From the NCBI GenBank assembly GCA_032622095.1, contig CP136063.1, forward strand, positions 15,233,814 to 15,297,813: 64,000 nt of DNA, written 5' to 3'. Below the pieces are notes generated by a model that did not search any database, was not told the DNA's origin, and saw nothing but the letters and a program-made list of their open reading frames with translations. Made by a program: the position numbers and the translations under genes. This DNA comes from Siphonodentalium dalli (taxonomy: Eukaryota; Mollusca; Scaphopoda; Gadilida; Siphonodentaliidae). Of this stretch, positions 30,474 through 40,854 are shown piece after piece (within the stretch, counting starts at the first letter, position 1; each line of letters starts with the position of its first letter).

Positions 30474-31155
30474 ATGAAGAAAATGGTTATTGTACCATTC
30501 AGAATGTTGGAAGATTTCAAACAATGGGAAATGTCAGAAATGAATAAACCTCAATTACCTCCTGATCCTGCAATTTCAAATGTTTCAGATTCTTACAAAG
30601 AATTGAAATCAGTTTATGATAAAAATATTTCTGAATCAGAAAAGTCACAGTTATTTGGAGAAAATTTGTACAAATTCAAAATTCAGATTACCTGAACAAA
30701 AGTTATCTGAAAACTTTGGGAAAATGAGTGACCATATATTGGAAAGTGTGCCATCTAAATTTCGTGGTAAAGCACAACAAATTTTATCATTGTTGTCAAC
30801 TAATCCTAAACTTAGATGGGATGATCGTGGACAATTAATTTATGGAACAGAAACAGTTACTGGATCAAATATAATTGATTTGATAAACGATGTTGTTCGT
30901 CACCGAAAAGGTTTTAACCCAGTTGGTTATGAAACATTCCTACGTGGATTGGGGGAACTTAATATACCACAAGATTATGTAGGTAACAGGGATCGATGGC
31001 TGTGGATGCAAAGACATTTAAAAGGTCACACTGGTGATGAGTTTCATACACCTCATGCAACTCCTATCAGTGGCAAGTCAAGAAAACGTTCAGTTGATAT
31101 TTTAACACCAGAAACCAGAAAAACTATTTTGAAAGGATGGTCCTCACTTACATAA
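30474..31155 (+). pseudogene. conserved Polinton protein, frameshifted near 30690
   Basis: A 73-codon frame starts at ATG 30474 and ends at 30695. The conserved part continues in the next frame to the stop at 31155 (SNIIDLINDVVRHR near 30865 and GYETFLRGLGELN near 30929). The change to the +1 frame within about 30660-30693 is consistent with a small indel. The C-terminal part resembles a protein found in many Polintons and related elements whose role is unknown. A working copy would be about 220 residues. Programmed frameshifting cannot be excluded but no classic slippery site is obvious. Confidence 0.6.
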
Positions 31156-32231
31156 AATTTGACAAACTTCTAACTGAAATTTACTACAATCCAAAAGAAG
31201 TTGGTGGTTTCAGTGGAGCAAATCAACTTTTTAAAAATGCAAAAGAAACAAATAACAAAATTAAACTTTCAGATGTTAAAAAATGGTTACAATGGCAAAA
31301 AACATATACTTTGCACAAACCAATTGTTCGGAAATTTCGCAGACGTAAAACTATTGTTGCAGGAATTGATATTCAGTGGCAAGCTGATCTGGCAGATTTG
31401 CAAACTTTGCAAAAGCACAATGACAATTACAGATATTTACTTTGTGTTATTGATGTGTTCTCAAAATTTGCATGGGTTGAAAAAATTAAAGATAAAACTG
31501 GTAAAACTTTAGTTAAAACATTTCAGAAAATTCTAAAATCATCAAAACGAAAACCAGCTTCATTTCAATCTGACAAAGGTTCAGAATTCAAAAATAAATT
31601 ATTTTTACAATTTTTGAAATCTAAGAAAATTCATTTTTTCACAACAGAGAATCCAGAGACAAAAGCAAGTATAGTTGAACGTTTTCAACGGACATTGAAA
31701 ACAAAGATGTGGAAATATTTTACACATAATCAAACTTTGAAATACGTTGATGTTTTGCACGATTTTGTGAATTCTTACAACAAAAGTTTTCATAGAAGTA
31801 TTAAGATGGCACCAGTTTTAGTAACTCGAGAAAATGAAATTGAAGTTTCCAGAAATCTTTATGGAAAGTTAAAAACGAAAAAAGATAAGATGTTGAAAGT
31901 TGGAGATTTTGTTAGAATAAATAAAACAAAGAGAACTTTTGATAAAGGATATCTTCCAAATTGGACAAAAGAAATTTTCAAAATTAGTAGAGTTTGTAAA
32001 AGTACACCATTAACTTACAAATTAGTAGATTTAGATGGTGAAAACATCGCAGGATCATTTTATGGTAAAGAAATTCAACATATAAAAGATAATAAAGTTT
32101 ACGAAATTGAATCAGTTGTTGGTAAACGTTCAAGAAAAGTTGCTGGTAAATCAGTTAGAGAAATTAAAGTTCATTGGGCTGGTTATCCTAAAAAATTTGA
32201 CAGTTGGATACCTGCCACAAATTTGGTATAA
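31137..32231 (+). CDS. INT: retroviral-type integrase with C-terminal chromodomain
   Basis: 364 residues; catalyses insertion of the element and the 6-bp target duplication. An N-terminal helical part (1-75) precedes the RVE core. The DDE candidates are the Asp in QADLADLQ (about residue 84-88), the Asp in SDKGSEF (about 144), and the Glu in IVERFQRTLK (about 183). The C-terminal 45 residues form a chromodomain (YEIESVVGKR to HWAGYPKKFDSWIPA), which may direct insertion to marked chromatin. The start overlaps the previous gene by 19 nt. Frame intact. Confidence 0.92.
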   Translation: MVLTYIKFDKLLTEIYYNPKEVGGFSGANQLFKNAKETNNKIKLSDVKKWLQWQKTYTLHKPIVRKFRRRKTIVAGIDIQWQADLADLQTLQKHNDNYRYLLCVIDVFSKFAWVEKIKDKTGKTLVKTFQKILKSSKRKPASFQSDKGSEFKNKLFLQFLKSKKIHFFTTENPETKASIVERFQRTLKTKMWKYFTHNQTLKYVDVLHDFVNSYNKSFHRSIKMAPVLVTRENEIEVSRNLYGKLKTKKDKMLKVGDFVRINKTKRTFDKGYLPNWTKEIFKISRVCKSTPLTYKLVDLDGENIAGSFYGKEIQHIKDNKVYEIESVVGKRSRKVAGKSVREIKVHWAGYPKKFDSWIPATNLV

Positions 32232-32241
32232 AACTTTTAAC

Positions 32242-32505
32242 ATGTCTCAAAATGGTTCAGTTGGTCTCGATGCTCCATCACAATTTCAAATCTGTGGAGA
32301 AAAAATTGCAAAAAATCAAGTAACATATTTTACACAAATTATTATAATTGTTGGTATAATCGCTACAGCAATTGTTCATTTAAGTTTACAAAGTGAAAAT
32401 AACGAACTGTGGTTAATTTTACTCAGTAGTTCTTTGGGGTACATTTTACCAACACCGCGTTTGAAATATTTGAAAAATCAGTCGGCAGAAATTTTGAAAG
32501 TATGA
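32242..32505 (+). CDS. small Polinton membrane protein
   Basis: 87 residues from ATG 32242. Two hydrophobic segments (about residues 29-49 and 56-70) separated by a short acidic loop, with a basic C-terminus. No signal peptide apart from the first segment. It ends in ATGA, overlapping the start of the minor capsid gene. Likely a particle or host membrane protein; family not named. Confidence 0.7.
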   Translation: MSQNGSVGLDAPSQFQICGEKIAKNQVTYFTQIIIIVGIIATAIVHLSLQSENNELWLILLSSSLGYILPTPRLKYLKNQSAEILKV

Positions 32506-33353
32506 ATCCTTTCTACATTACAATTCCGAGCGACAGTTCGATGGTAATGTATCCAAACAATACTCAATGTTGTTTTACTGTACAATTACCAAAACCAGTT
32601 CAAATTGATAAAGAAAAATGGGAAGTTGCATTAGCCGAACTGATAACACCTTCAGAAACATACAATGTTACAGGGGATTCGTGTAAATTCAATTTGATTA
32701 CAACTGATGCAATATTACTGTCTGTTCTTCAAAATCGTTTTGGAGAAAAGATATTTAGGAGACCTGATGGCGTTCATGCACTTGAAATACAGATACAAAA
32801 TGGTTCGTATACCTCTGCGACAGATTTAGTTGATACAATGCAAGATGTAATTGATAAAACACTTGGAGAAGCAATGCAAAACGAATACGGATTTCACATC
32901 GGGTACTCAAAAGGTACAAAACGTGTGAAAATTATTCGCAAGAGTTTAAGTAACACAAAACTAGGAATTGAATTACCACAATGTCTTTTGCACAAGTTGG
33001 GTTACAAAACTGAAAACGCTTCTGAAGATTTTTATTCAAATAATAGATTTCCGTTTGGTGTAGATTTGAATGTTGGTCATAATCTAATGTTTGTTTATTC
33101 TGATATTGCCGATTACACATTTGTTGGAAATGTTGAAGTACAAATTTTACGAGTTGTTTCTTTCAGAAGTAAAAGAGATATCGACGGATTACATGTAAAA
33201 CATGAATTTTTAAATTTACATTATGTTCCAGTTTCAAAGTCATACTTTGACAAAATTAGTGTAAATGTAAGTGGCGACACAGGAAAATCAATTCAGTTTA
33301 TCGGTGGTAAGTCTTTGGTGAAGCTACATTTCAGAAAACGAGAGGAGTTCTAA
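32502..33353 (+). CDS. mCP: penton-like minor capsid protein
   Basis: 283 residues. The N-terminal pattern (CCFTVQLPKPVQ then KWEVALAELITP) is typical of the minor capsid proteins of Polintons, which adopt a single jelly-roll like adenovirus penton base and occupy the five-fold vertices. It overlaps the preceding gene by 4 nt and lies next to the major capsid gene, as usual. Frame intact. Confidence 0.8.
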   Translation: MNPFYITIPSDSSMVMYPNNTQCCFTVQLPKPVQIDKEKWEVALAELITPSETYNVTGDSCKFNLITTDAILLSVLQNRFGEKIFRRPDGVHALEIQIQNGSYTSATDLVDTMQDVIDKTLGEAMQNEYGFHIGYSKGTKRVKIIRKSLSNTKLGIELPQCLLHKLGYKTENASEDFYSNNRFPFGVDLNVGHNLMFVYSDIADYTFVGNVEVQILRVVSFRSKRDIDGLHVKHEFLNLHYVPVSKSYFDKISVNVSGDTGKSIQFIGGKSLVKLHFRKREEF

Positions 33354-33358
33354 AAACA

Positions 33359-33733
33359 ATGTTCCCCGTGTATAGAGGCGTACCACGGCAATATGGTAAT
33401 GGTATTGGTTCAATTTTCAAATCAGTTATGAGATCTGCTATACCATTTCTAAAACCGCTTGGTCGGACAGCTTTACAACTTGCGAAAAAACACACTTTTG
33501 GTGTTGCAGATGAAATTATTAATCAAGGTAAAAGTCCGAAAGAAGCGTTGATGTCTGAAGGTAAAAAAGCTTTAAAATCTTTTGGCACACAAGCTAAAAA
33601 TCAAATTTTGAACTCGAGAAAAAAACCTAGAAAAAGAGTAGCGACTTCAAAAATGAATCATTCAGCTGTCAAACGCCGAAAAAGTCAGTCGAAAAATCAT
33701 CCTAGCAGTCGAGCTCTTGATATTTTTGATTAA
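33359..33733 (+). CDS. small basic protein between minor and major capsid genes
   Basis: 124 residues. An N-terminal Gly/Arg-containing segment (RQYGNGIGSIF) is followed by an amphipathic helix (about 19-45, SVMRSAIPFLKPLGRTALQL). A Lys/Arg-rich C-terminal half (NSRKKPRKRV) then ends DIFD. The layout recalls the internal cement/core protein pVI or pX class of adenovirus-like particles and would be a protease substrate. That function is inferred from composition and position only. Confidence 0.65.
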   Translation: MFPVYRGVPRQYGNGIGSIFKSVMRSAIPFLKPLGRTALQLAKKHTFGVADEIINQGKSPKEALMSEGKKALKSFGTQAKNQILNSRKKPRKRVATSKMNHSAVKRRKSQSKNHPSSRALDIFD

Positions 33734-33735
33734 TC

Positions 33736-35040
33736 ATGGCACAAATGGTAAATGGATCATGCGAATGCAATAAATCGGAACTTGATATAACACATGTTCC
33801 ACCAACGGTGGCTACAATGTCAGAATCGCAGTGGATCGAAAATCATCCTATTGCACCGCTGAATAATTCTGCTCCGATAGAGTTTGTCATACCATCTCAA
33901 ACCGAAAAGTGGACAGATATTAATCAATCTTATCTTTATGTGAAATTCAAAATTACAAAAAAAGATGGAACTAATTTGGTAGCTGCTACGGAATTAGCAC
34001 CTGTTAACAATTTCTTTCATAGCATGTTCAGCAGTATCGATGTTTACTTGAACAACAAATTGATAACTTCGAATTCTGACACTTACCCATACCGAGCATA
34101 TTTCGAAAATCTGTTGGGATACTCTCAAGAATATAAAGATAATCAATTAGCAAATTTAGAAATGTGGTATGGCGATACAGCAGAACAATTTGAAGAGAGC
34201 ACCAAAGGTGGTGCTAATGCTGGATTAACTTCTAGAGAAAGTTTGATCACTGGTAGTAAATTTGTTGAACTATGCGGACGCTTACACACCGATCTGTTTC
34301 TTCAAGAAAAATATTTACCAAATGGAATTGAAATTCGTATCAGATTAAACAGATCACCATCAAAATTTTGCCTCATTGGCTCCGAGGATGGACAAATTGT
34401 TTTCGAATCAGCAGTGTTCCATGTCAGAACAGTTAGTCTCTTTCCAGCGGTCTCAAATAAATTAAATCAAGAAATTGCCCAGTCAAAAATGAAACTACCT
34501 ATCAGACGAGTAGAAATAAAAACTTTCACAATTAGTACTGGACTTAATTCAAAAATTGAAGACCACTTATTTCAAGGACAATTACCAAAGAGACTTTTTA
34601 TTGCGTTGGTCGAAAATAAAGATATGAATGGAGATTTGGGTACCAATCCATTTCACTTCAAACATTTCAGTTTGAATAAATTGGAAGTTAGTCAAGACGG
34701 TCATACAATACATAACCGTCCATTTGAACCAAACTTCGCAACAAAACAATGTCTCAGATCATATTTATCTTTGTATCAATCTTTAGGAATGTTTGGTGTT
34801 AACAAATCAATTGGCATTAATTTAAAAGAATATATGAATGGATATTGTTTGTGGGGTTTCGACTTGACACCGGACCAAGGAAGTGACGAGGGACATCTAC
34901 ATCCTATAAAGACAGGGAACCTGCGTTTGGAGCTTCAGTTCTTGACAGCTCTCACTACAGCCGTCAACGTTTTGGTGTATGCTGAATTCGACAGTGAAAT
35001 AGAGATCACAGCTTTGAGAGAAGTGCTCACTGACTATTAG
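33736..35040 (+). CDS. MCP: double jelly-roll major capsid protein
   Basis: 434 residues. Blocks such as PIEFVIPSQTEKWTDINQSYLYVKF and NNFFHSMFSSIDVYLNNKLI with TYPYRAYFENLLGYS are characteristic of Polinton/adintovirus and related major capsid proteins, which form pseudo-hexameric trimers like adenovirus hexon. Size, intact frame and position between the minor capsid and protease genes fit. Starts 3 nt after the previous stop. Confidence 0.88.
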   Translation: MAQMVNGSCECNKSELDITHVPPTVATMSESQWIENHPIAPLNNSAPIEFVIPSQTEKWTDINQSYLYVKFKITKKDGTNLVAATELAPVNNFFHSMFSSIDVYLNNKLITSNSDTYPYRAYFENLLGYSQEYKDNQLANLEMWYGDTAEQFEESTKGGANAGLTSRESLITGSKFVELCGRLHTDLFLQEKYLPNGIEIRIRLNRSPSKFCLIGSEDGQIVFESAVFHVRTVSLFPAVSNKLNQEIAQSKMKLPIRRVEIKTFTISTGLNSKIEDHLFQGQLPKRLFIALVENKDMNGDLGTNPFHFKHFSLNKLEVSQDGHTIHNRPFEPNFATKQCLRSYLSLYQSLGMFGVNKSIGINLKEYMNGYCLWGFDLTPDQGSDEGHLHPIKTGNLRLELQFLTALTTAVNVLVYAEFDSEIEITALREVLTDY

Positions 35041-35041
35041 G

Positions 35042-35500
35042 ATGGAGCTCACAACACAGCTATGGAACTACTATGAAGAATACCAACGTTCACAAAACTT
35101 TGCTCCGAGATGGAGCCTGATCTTGGACACACTCAACAACTCTATGATTGAAGAACTACAAGAACTTATTCGCAAGGAAGTGTCAGCAAACTGTGAAGGA
35201 TGTAAAATAGAACATCCTAGTCAACGTGAACATGTTCTGTGTTTGTTCTCTACAACTGATGATTGGACAAACCAGTTTATCGACTTAGCGCTGATTAAAA
35301 TTGACATATACAATGTTATGGAAAGATGGTTCCCGAAGCTGATGTGGTTAAACCCACACATCAAGGAGAAGTTCGAAGCATTAATCATGTATGATCATCT
35401 GAGAAACAATTTGGAGCTCAACCGCAAAAAATTCGACGCAGAGTGGACTCTGATGTGGTCACAGCGAGTCAAAGAGAATTACAACGATGCAGACAGCTGA
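35042..35500 (+). CDS. unrecognised Polinton protein with Cys/His cluster
   Basis: 152 residues. Starts 2 nt after the MCP stop. Centre has CEGCKIEHPSQREHVLC, a plausible zinc site (C-X2-C-X3-H-X5-H-X2-C). The flanks are helical and Trp-rich. Proteins with this pattern occur next to capsid or protease genes in Polinton-like elements, but I know of no function. Overlaps the protease gene by 14 nt. Confidence 0.65.
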   Translation: MELTTQLWNYYEEYQRSQNFAPRWSLILDTLNNSMIEELQELIRKEVSANCEGCKIEHPSQREHVLCLFSTTDDWTNQFIDLALIKIDIYNVMERWFPKLMWLNPHIKEKFEALIMYDHLRNNLELNRKKFDAEWTLMWSQRVKENYNDADS

Positions 35501-35960
35501 ACTTCAATATATTCTGGACAATTCCTGGTTGTGTAAACTTAACACACATGTTTGTGCTAGAGATCTGTTACCAGAGAAGAAACCACAGCATATTCAAGCA
35601 TATATTGTGAACACGCACTCATCGGATCAGCCAGGAGAACACTGGACATTGATGTTATTCAAGGGAAGATCAGCTGTATACTTCGACTCATTTGGACTAC
35701 CACCACCGAGACGATATATGTTACCATTCATAAAAAGGAACTCATCAGCATGGACTATGAATACAACACGATATCAACATCGTGCGACAAATGTGTGTGG
35801 ATTATATTGTATATTCGCACTCCACCACATGATGAAAGGAAAGAGGATGAAAATATTATTCAATTCTCGGGATTTCTTCAAGAATGACAGAACAATAGTT
35901 CGATGGTTTGGAAAGCACTATGGTCGATTATACAGAAAAGCAAATTTGCTGTTGAATTAA
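35487..35960 (+). CDS. PRO: adenovirus-type (Ulp1-like) maturation cysteine protease
   Basis: 157 residues. His in EHWTLMLF (about residue 52), Asp in YFDSFG (about 68), Gln in RYQHRATNVCG and catalytic Cys in NVCGLYC (about 111). This is the order of C5/C48 proteases such as adenovirus protease and Ulp1. It would process capsid and core precursors; the GG-containing small proteins encoded upstream are candidate substrates. Usual for Polintons, frame intact. Confidence 0.88.
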   Translation: MQTAELQYILDNSWLCKLNTHVCARDLLPEKKPQHIQAYIVNTHSSDQPGEHWTLMLFKGRSAVYFDSFGLPPPRRYMLPFIKRNSSAWTMNTTRYQHRATNVCGLYCIFALHHMMKGKRMKILFNSRDFFKNDRTIVRWFGKHYGRLYRKANLLLN

Positions 35961-36336
35961 ACTTCACCAGGACATCGACGGCTGATATACATACAACGCA
36001 AAGAAGACGACGACCAGATAACAACGAATGTGTCAACAACTCCACAAAATAGACTCTTTTGTTATTGATTCAGCGTAGGATGTTGTAGGATGTTGTAGGA
36101 TGTTCAATTAAGTTTCTTCAAATCTGAGACCTTGTTTTGTACATAAATTATTGTTCTTTGTTAATATTATTGATGTATAATAATATATTATTGTTCATTG
36201 TTCTTGTTCTTGTTTTTGAAAAATAAATGATAAATTTCAACAAAATCGTTTTCACTGTAGGATCCCCACCAATTGATTCTGTTCGTGTCGATGTGTCATC
36301 TCTGGTCAGAATTATACAAACTTTAAAATTAGTAAT
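35961..36336 (+). other. non-coding right end of the Polinton unique region
   Basis: Contains three short GTAGGATGTT repeats near 36073-36100 and a poly(A) signal AATAAA near 36222. That signal could end the rightward transcripts. No histone-type stem-loop here. Confidence 0.6.
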
Positions 36337-36666
36337 GATCAGAAATATCACATCAATGACAGGAATATCTATCCTCAGGGGGGAACTATGGCCCAGTACC
36401 CATCAGTGGGGGGCACTATAGCCCAGTACCCATCAGTGGGGGGCACTATAGCCCAGTACCCATCAGTGGGGGGCACTATAGCCCAGTACCCTTCAGTGGG
36501 GGGCACTATAGCCCAGTAGTGGGCTATAGTGCCCCCCACTGATGGGTACTGGGCTATAGTGCCCCCCACTGGGGGGTACTGGGCCATAGTGCCCCCCACT
36601 GGGGGGTACTGGGCCATAGTGCCCCCCACTGGGGGGTACTGGGCCATAGTGCCCCCCATTACTACT
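36337..36666 (-). repeat. right terminal inverted repeat of the Polinton (330 bp)
   Basis: Reverse complement of 19594-19923, with the same block structure of about five direct and five inverted 30-bp units; ends ...ACTACT. Confidence 0.95.
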
Positions 36667-36672
36667 TATATG
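36667..36672 (+). repeat. right Polinton target-site duplication TATATG
   Basis: Identical to 19588-19593. Confidence 0.95.
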
Positions 36673-37396
36673 CATGCATATACTGGGTTGTGGAGATGAC
36701 GGTGGGGGGGGGGGGGGATACAGTTTTATTGAAATAAAGTGTTCATACAAATGGACCGCGCAGTGGAGGGCGTGTGATCAATATGCTGCATGCTGAATAC
36801 AGGATCCAAAGGAGGTCCATTTAAAATGTGCTGCAAGCTCCCTAGATATGTGCGCGAAGCTCACGCAGTTTAAGATCATATAATGTGCGCGAAGCGCAGG
36901 AAGGGCCGTAAGATTCCGAATTGAGCCTGTTTCAGTTAGTATATATAGATAAAGTAAAATATTTTGATTGTTGCGTTCCATATGTGCATGCATATACATG
37001 GGTTGGAAAGATGGGGTGGGGGTAAAAATACAGTTTTATTGAAATAAAGTGTTCATACAAACGGGCCGCGCAGTTCAGGTGATTATTAGGCGGCATGCTG
37101 AATACAGGTTCCAATGGGGGGTCCGTTCAGAATGTGCAGCAAGCTCCCGAGTGAAGGCTCCTGAATTGAGTATGTTTCAGTTGGTGCATAGTATTTAAAT
37201 AATATACTGATTTTGTTTCGTTGCGCATATGTGGACTGGTGTGTAGAAATATAGTTTTAGTGAAATAAAGTGTTCCAACGCGCATCCAGTAACAAAAAAG
37301 AGAAGCATGACCATTCCATGTGTCCATGAAAGCGGACACTAGAAAATGACAAAGCACATTTATATACCCGTCATTTTGTGACGGGCAACCCCCTAG
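36667..37396 (+). mobile_element. Helitron unit 3, right fragment
   Basis: Continues the unit interrupted by the Polinton and ends with an intact hairpin and CTAG at 37393-37396. Closest to units 4, 5, 8 and 9. Confidence 0.8.
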
Positions 37397-39124
37397 TCTA
37401 TATATATAAAACCCGTCGTCTGTGTGTGTGTGTGTGTATCTGTGTGTGTATAACTCGGTCACGCTTTTGGCGCGTTTATAACTTTTCAACCATGCGTCCA
37501 ATGTGGCCCAAATTTGTACCTCGACCTATAATGTGTAATAAAAGGTGACTCATCAAATTTCACGCCGATTGGTTAAAGCAAACCTGAGATCTAACATGCT
37601 CCCCAAATGCAGCATTTGCACTCAAGTAGACACTATTTCTTATAACGTTTGTCGAAATGACGTCATTGACGTCGAACGCAAACCAACACTTGCTTTGCTA
37701 TTGTAGGCGAAACTTCCATGCGCTCTACCAAAGCGTTGTTGGAAATTAATGTGTCAGTTCAGGTTCAGTGTGAATTTAGGTAACGAATGTTGATTTTGTC
37801 GCGGAAGTGCATGTATAGTGGGGTGTAGAGTCAAGACTCGAACGTTCTACCGTCGTTGGGAATGGGTGGATGTAGTGGTGTGCAGATCCAAGACTCGAAC
37901 GTTCGTCGTTGGGAATGGGTGCTAATATGGTATTTTAATTTGCCAGTTGGGTTTGAACATAAGTAAAGAATGCTGTCTTTGATACGAAAGTTGTGCATTG
38001 AGTGTGGAATCGAAGGAGTATCGGTATACACGTGGGTAGGCGGTACCCAGTGGCTACCGTGAACTCAGTAAATTCGCCGGAACTCAGTTGGAGAAAGCAC
38101 ATTTCCGGGACAGGCCTAATAATAGGGCCTACAGTGTAAACAAATACTGCCGACGCTAATTAATGCTCTTTTAATCTTTCGGTTGAGTGCAAATCTGATA
38201 CAAGAATAAATGTTTAAAAGATCACAATGCGCGAAGCGCACGCAGTTTAAATTCATATAATGTGCGCGAAGCTCACAAAGGGGCTGCAGGCCCCCCCCCC
38301 CCGCTAAATAAGGTTCATAATTGAGCCTGTTTCAGTTAGTATAGATTAAGTAAAATATCTTGATTGTTGCGTTCCATATATATGTGCATGCATATACGTG
38401 GGTTGGGGAGATGATGTGGGGGCAAAAATACAGTTTTATTGAAATAAAGTGTTCATACAAATGGGCCACGCAGTGCAGGGCGTGTGATCAATGGGTTGCA
38501 TGTTGAATACAGGGTCCGTTTAAAATGTGCTGCAAGCTCCCTATATATGTGCGCGAAGCTCACGCAGTTTAAGATCATATAATGTGCGCGAAGCGCAGAA
38601 AGGGGCTGTACATAGGTCCCTCCCCCTCTAAATAAAGATTCCGAAGTGAGCCTGTTTCAGTTAGTATTATAGATAAAGTAAAATATTTTGATTGTTGCGT
38701 TCCATATGTGCATGCATATACATGGGTCGGGGAGATGGGTGTGGGGGTAAAAATACAGTTTTATTGAAATAAAGTGTTCATACAAAGGGGCCTCGCAGTG
38801 CAGGCGTATGATCGTTAGGCGGCATGCTGGATACAGGTTCCAAAGGGGGTCCGTTCAAAATGTGCAGCAAGCTCCCGAATGTAGGCTCCTGAATTGAGTA
38901 TGTTTCAGTTGGTGCATAGTATTTAAATAATATACTGATTTTGTTTCGTTGCGCATATGTGGACTGGTGTGTAGAAATATAGTTTTAGTGAAATAAAGTG
39001 TTCCAACGCGCATCCAGTAACAAAAAAGAGAAGCATGACCATTCCATGTGTCCATGAAAGCGGACACTAGAAAATGACAAAGCACATTTATATACCCGTC
39101 ATTTTGTGACGGGCAACCCCCTAG
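37397..39124 (+). mobile_element. Helitron unit 4 (young group, 1728 bp)
   Basis: Complete: TCTATATATATAAAACCC to CTAG. Nearly identical to units 5, 8 and 9. Contains three imperfect tandem subrepeats (about 38221-38535, 38536-38850 and 38851-39075). The first two carry a GCGCGAAGCGC palindrome, and all three carry TTTCAGTTRGT and a GAAATAAAGTGTTC block. Confidence 0.88.
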
Positions 39125-40854
39125 TCTATATATATAAAACCCGTCGTCTGTGTGTGTGTGTGTGTGTGTATCTGTGTGTGTATAACTCGGTCACGCTTTT
39201 GGCGCGTTTATAACTTTTCAACCATGCGTCCAATGTGGCCCAAATTTGTACCTCGACCTATAATGTGTAATAAAAGGTGACTCATCAAATTTCACGCCGA
39301 TTGGTTAAAGCAAACCTGAGATCTAACATGCTCCCCAAATGCAGCATTTGCACTCAAGTAGACACTATTTCTTATAACGTTTGTCGAAATGACGTCATTG
39401 ACGTCGAACGCAAACCAACACTTGCTTTGCTATTGTAGGCGAAACTTCCATGCGCTCTACCAAAGCGTTGTTGGAAATTAATGTGTCAGTTCAGGTTCAG
39501 TGTGAATTTAGGTAACGAATGTTGATTTTGTCGCGGAAGTGCATGTATAGTGGGGTGTAGAGTCAAGACTCGAACGTTCTACCGTCGTTGGGAATGGGTG
39601 GATGTAGTGGTGTGCAGATCCAAGACTCGAACGTTCGTCGTTGGGAATGGGTGCTAATATGGTATTTTAATTTGCCAGTTGGGTTTGAACATAAGTAAAG
39701 AATGCTGTCTTTGATACGAAAGTTGTGCATTGAGTGTGGAATCGAAGGAGTATCGGTATACACGTGGGTAGGCGGTACCCAGTGGCTACCGTGAACTCAG
39801 TAAATTCGCCAGAACTCAGTTGGAGAAAGCACATTTCCGGGACAGGCCTAATAATAGGGCCTACAGTGTAAACAAATACTGCCGACGCTAATTAATGCTC
39901 TTTTAATCTTTCGGTTGAGTGCAAATCTGATACAAGAATAAATGTTTAAAAGATCACAATGCGCGAAGCGCACGCAGTTTAAATTCATATAATGTGCGCG
40001 AAGCTCACAAAGGGGCTGCAGGCCCCTCCCCCGCTAAATAAGGTTCATAATTGAGCCTGTTTCAGTTAGTATAGATTAAGTAAAATATCTTGATTGTTGC
40101 GTTCCATATATATGTGCATGCATATACGTGGGTTGGGGAGATGATGTGGGGGCAAAAATACAGTTTTATTGAAATAAAGTGTTCATACAAATGGGCCACG
40201 CAGTGCAGGGCGTGTGATCAATGGGTTGCATGTTGAATACAGGGTCCGTTTAAAATGTGCTGCAAGCTCCCTATATATGTGCGCGAAGCTCACGCAGTTT
40301 AAGATCATATAATGTGCGCGAAGCGCAGAAAGGGGCTGTACATAGGTCCCTCCCCCTCTAAATAAAGATTCCGAAGTGAGCCTGTTTCAGTTAGTATTAT
40401 AGATAAAGTAAAATATTTTGATTGTTGCGTTCCATATGTGCATGCATATACATGGGTCGGGGAGATGGGTGTGGGGGTAAAAATACAGTTTTATTGAAAT
40501 AAAGTGTTCATACAAAGGGGCCTCGCAGTGCAGGCGTATGATCATTAGGCGGCATGCTGGATACAGGTTCCAAAGGGGGTCCGTTCAAAATGTGCAGCAA
40601 GCTCCCGAATGTAGGCTCCTGAATTGAGTATGTTTCAGTTGGTGCATAGTATTTAAATAATATACTGATTTTGTTTCGTTGCGCATATGTGGACTGGTGT
40701 GTAGAAATATAGTTTTAGTGAAATAAAGTGTTCCAACGCGCATCCAGTAACAAAAAAGAGAAGCATGACCATTCCATGTGTCCATGAAAGCGGACACTAG
40801 AAAATGACAAAGCACATTTATATACCCGTCATTTTGTGACGGGCAACCCCCTAG
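39125..40854 (+). mobile_element. Helitron unit 5 (young group, 1730 bp)
   Basis: Complete. Differs from unit 4 mainly in the (TG)n length and a shorter C tract. Confidence 0.88.

Larger units (their letters stand above)
19594..36666 (+). mobile_element. Polinton/Maverick element (adintovirus-like), 17,073 bp
   Basis: 330-bp inverted repeats starting AGTAGTAATGGGG, perfect 6-bp TATATG duplications, and the hallmark genes: family B DNA polymerase, chromodomain integrase, packaging ATPase, adenovirus-type protease, major and minor capsid proteins. It is inserted inside a Helitron unit; removing it with one TATATG gives the sequence of the other units. The left third holds three divergent gene pairs; from the polymerase on, all genes point right. 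Two in-frame stops in the polymerase and a frameshift near 30690 argue that this copy is decaying, although the repeats differ at only a few positions. Confidence 0.95.
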
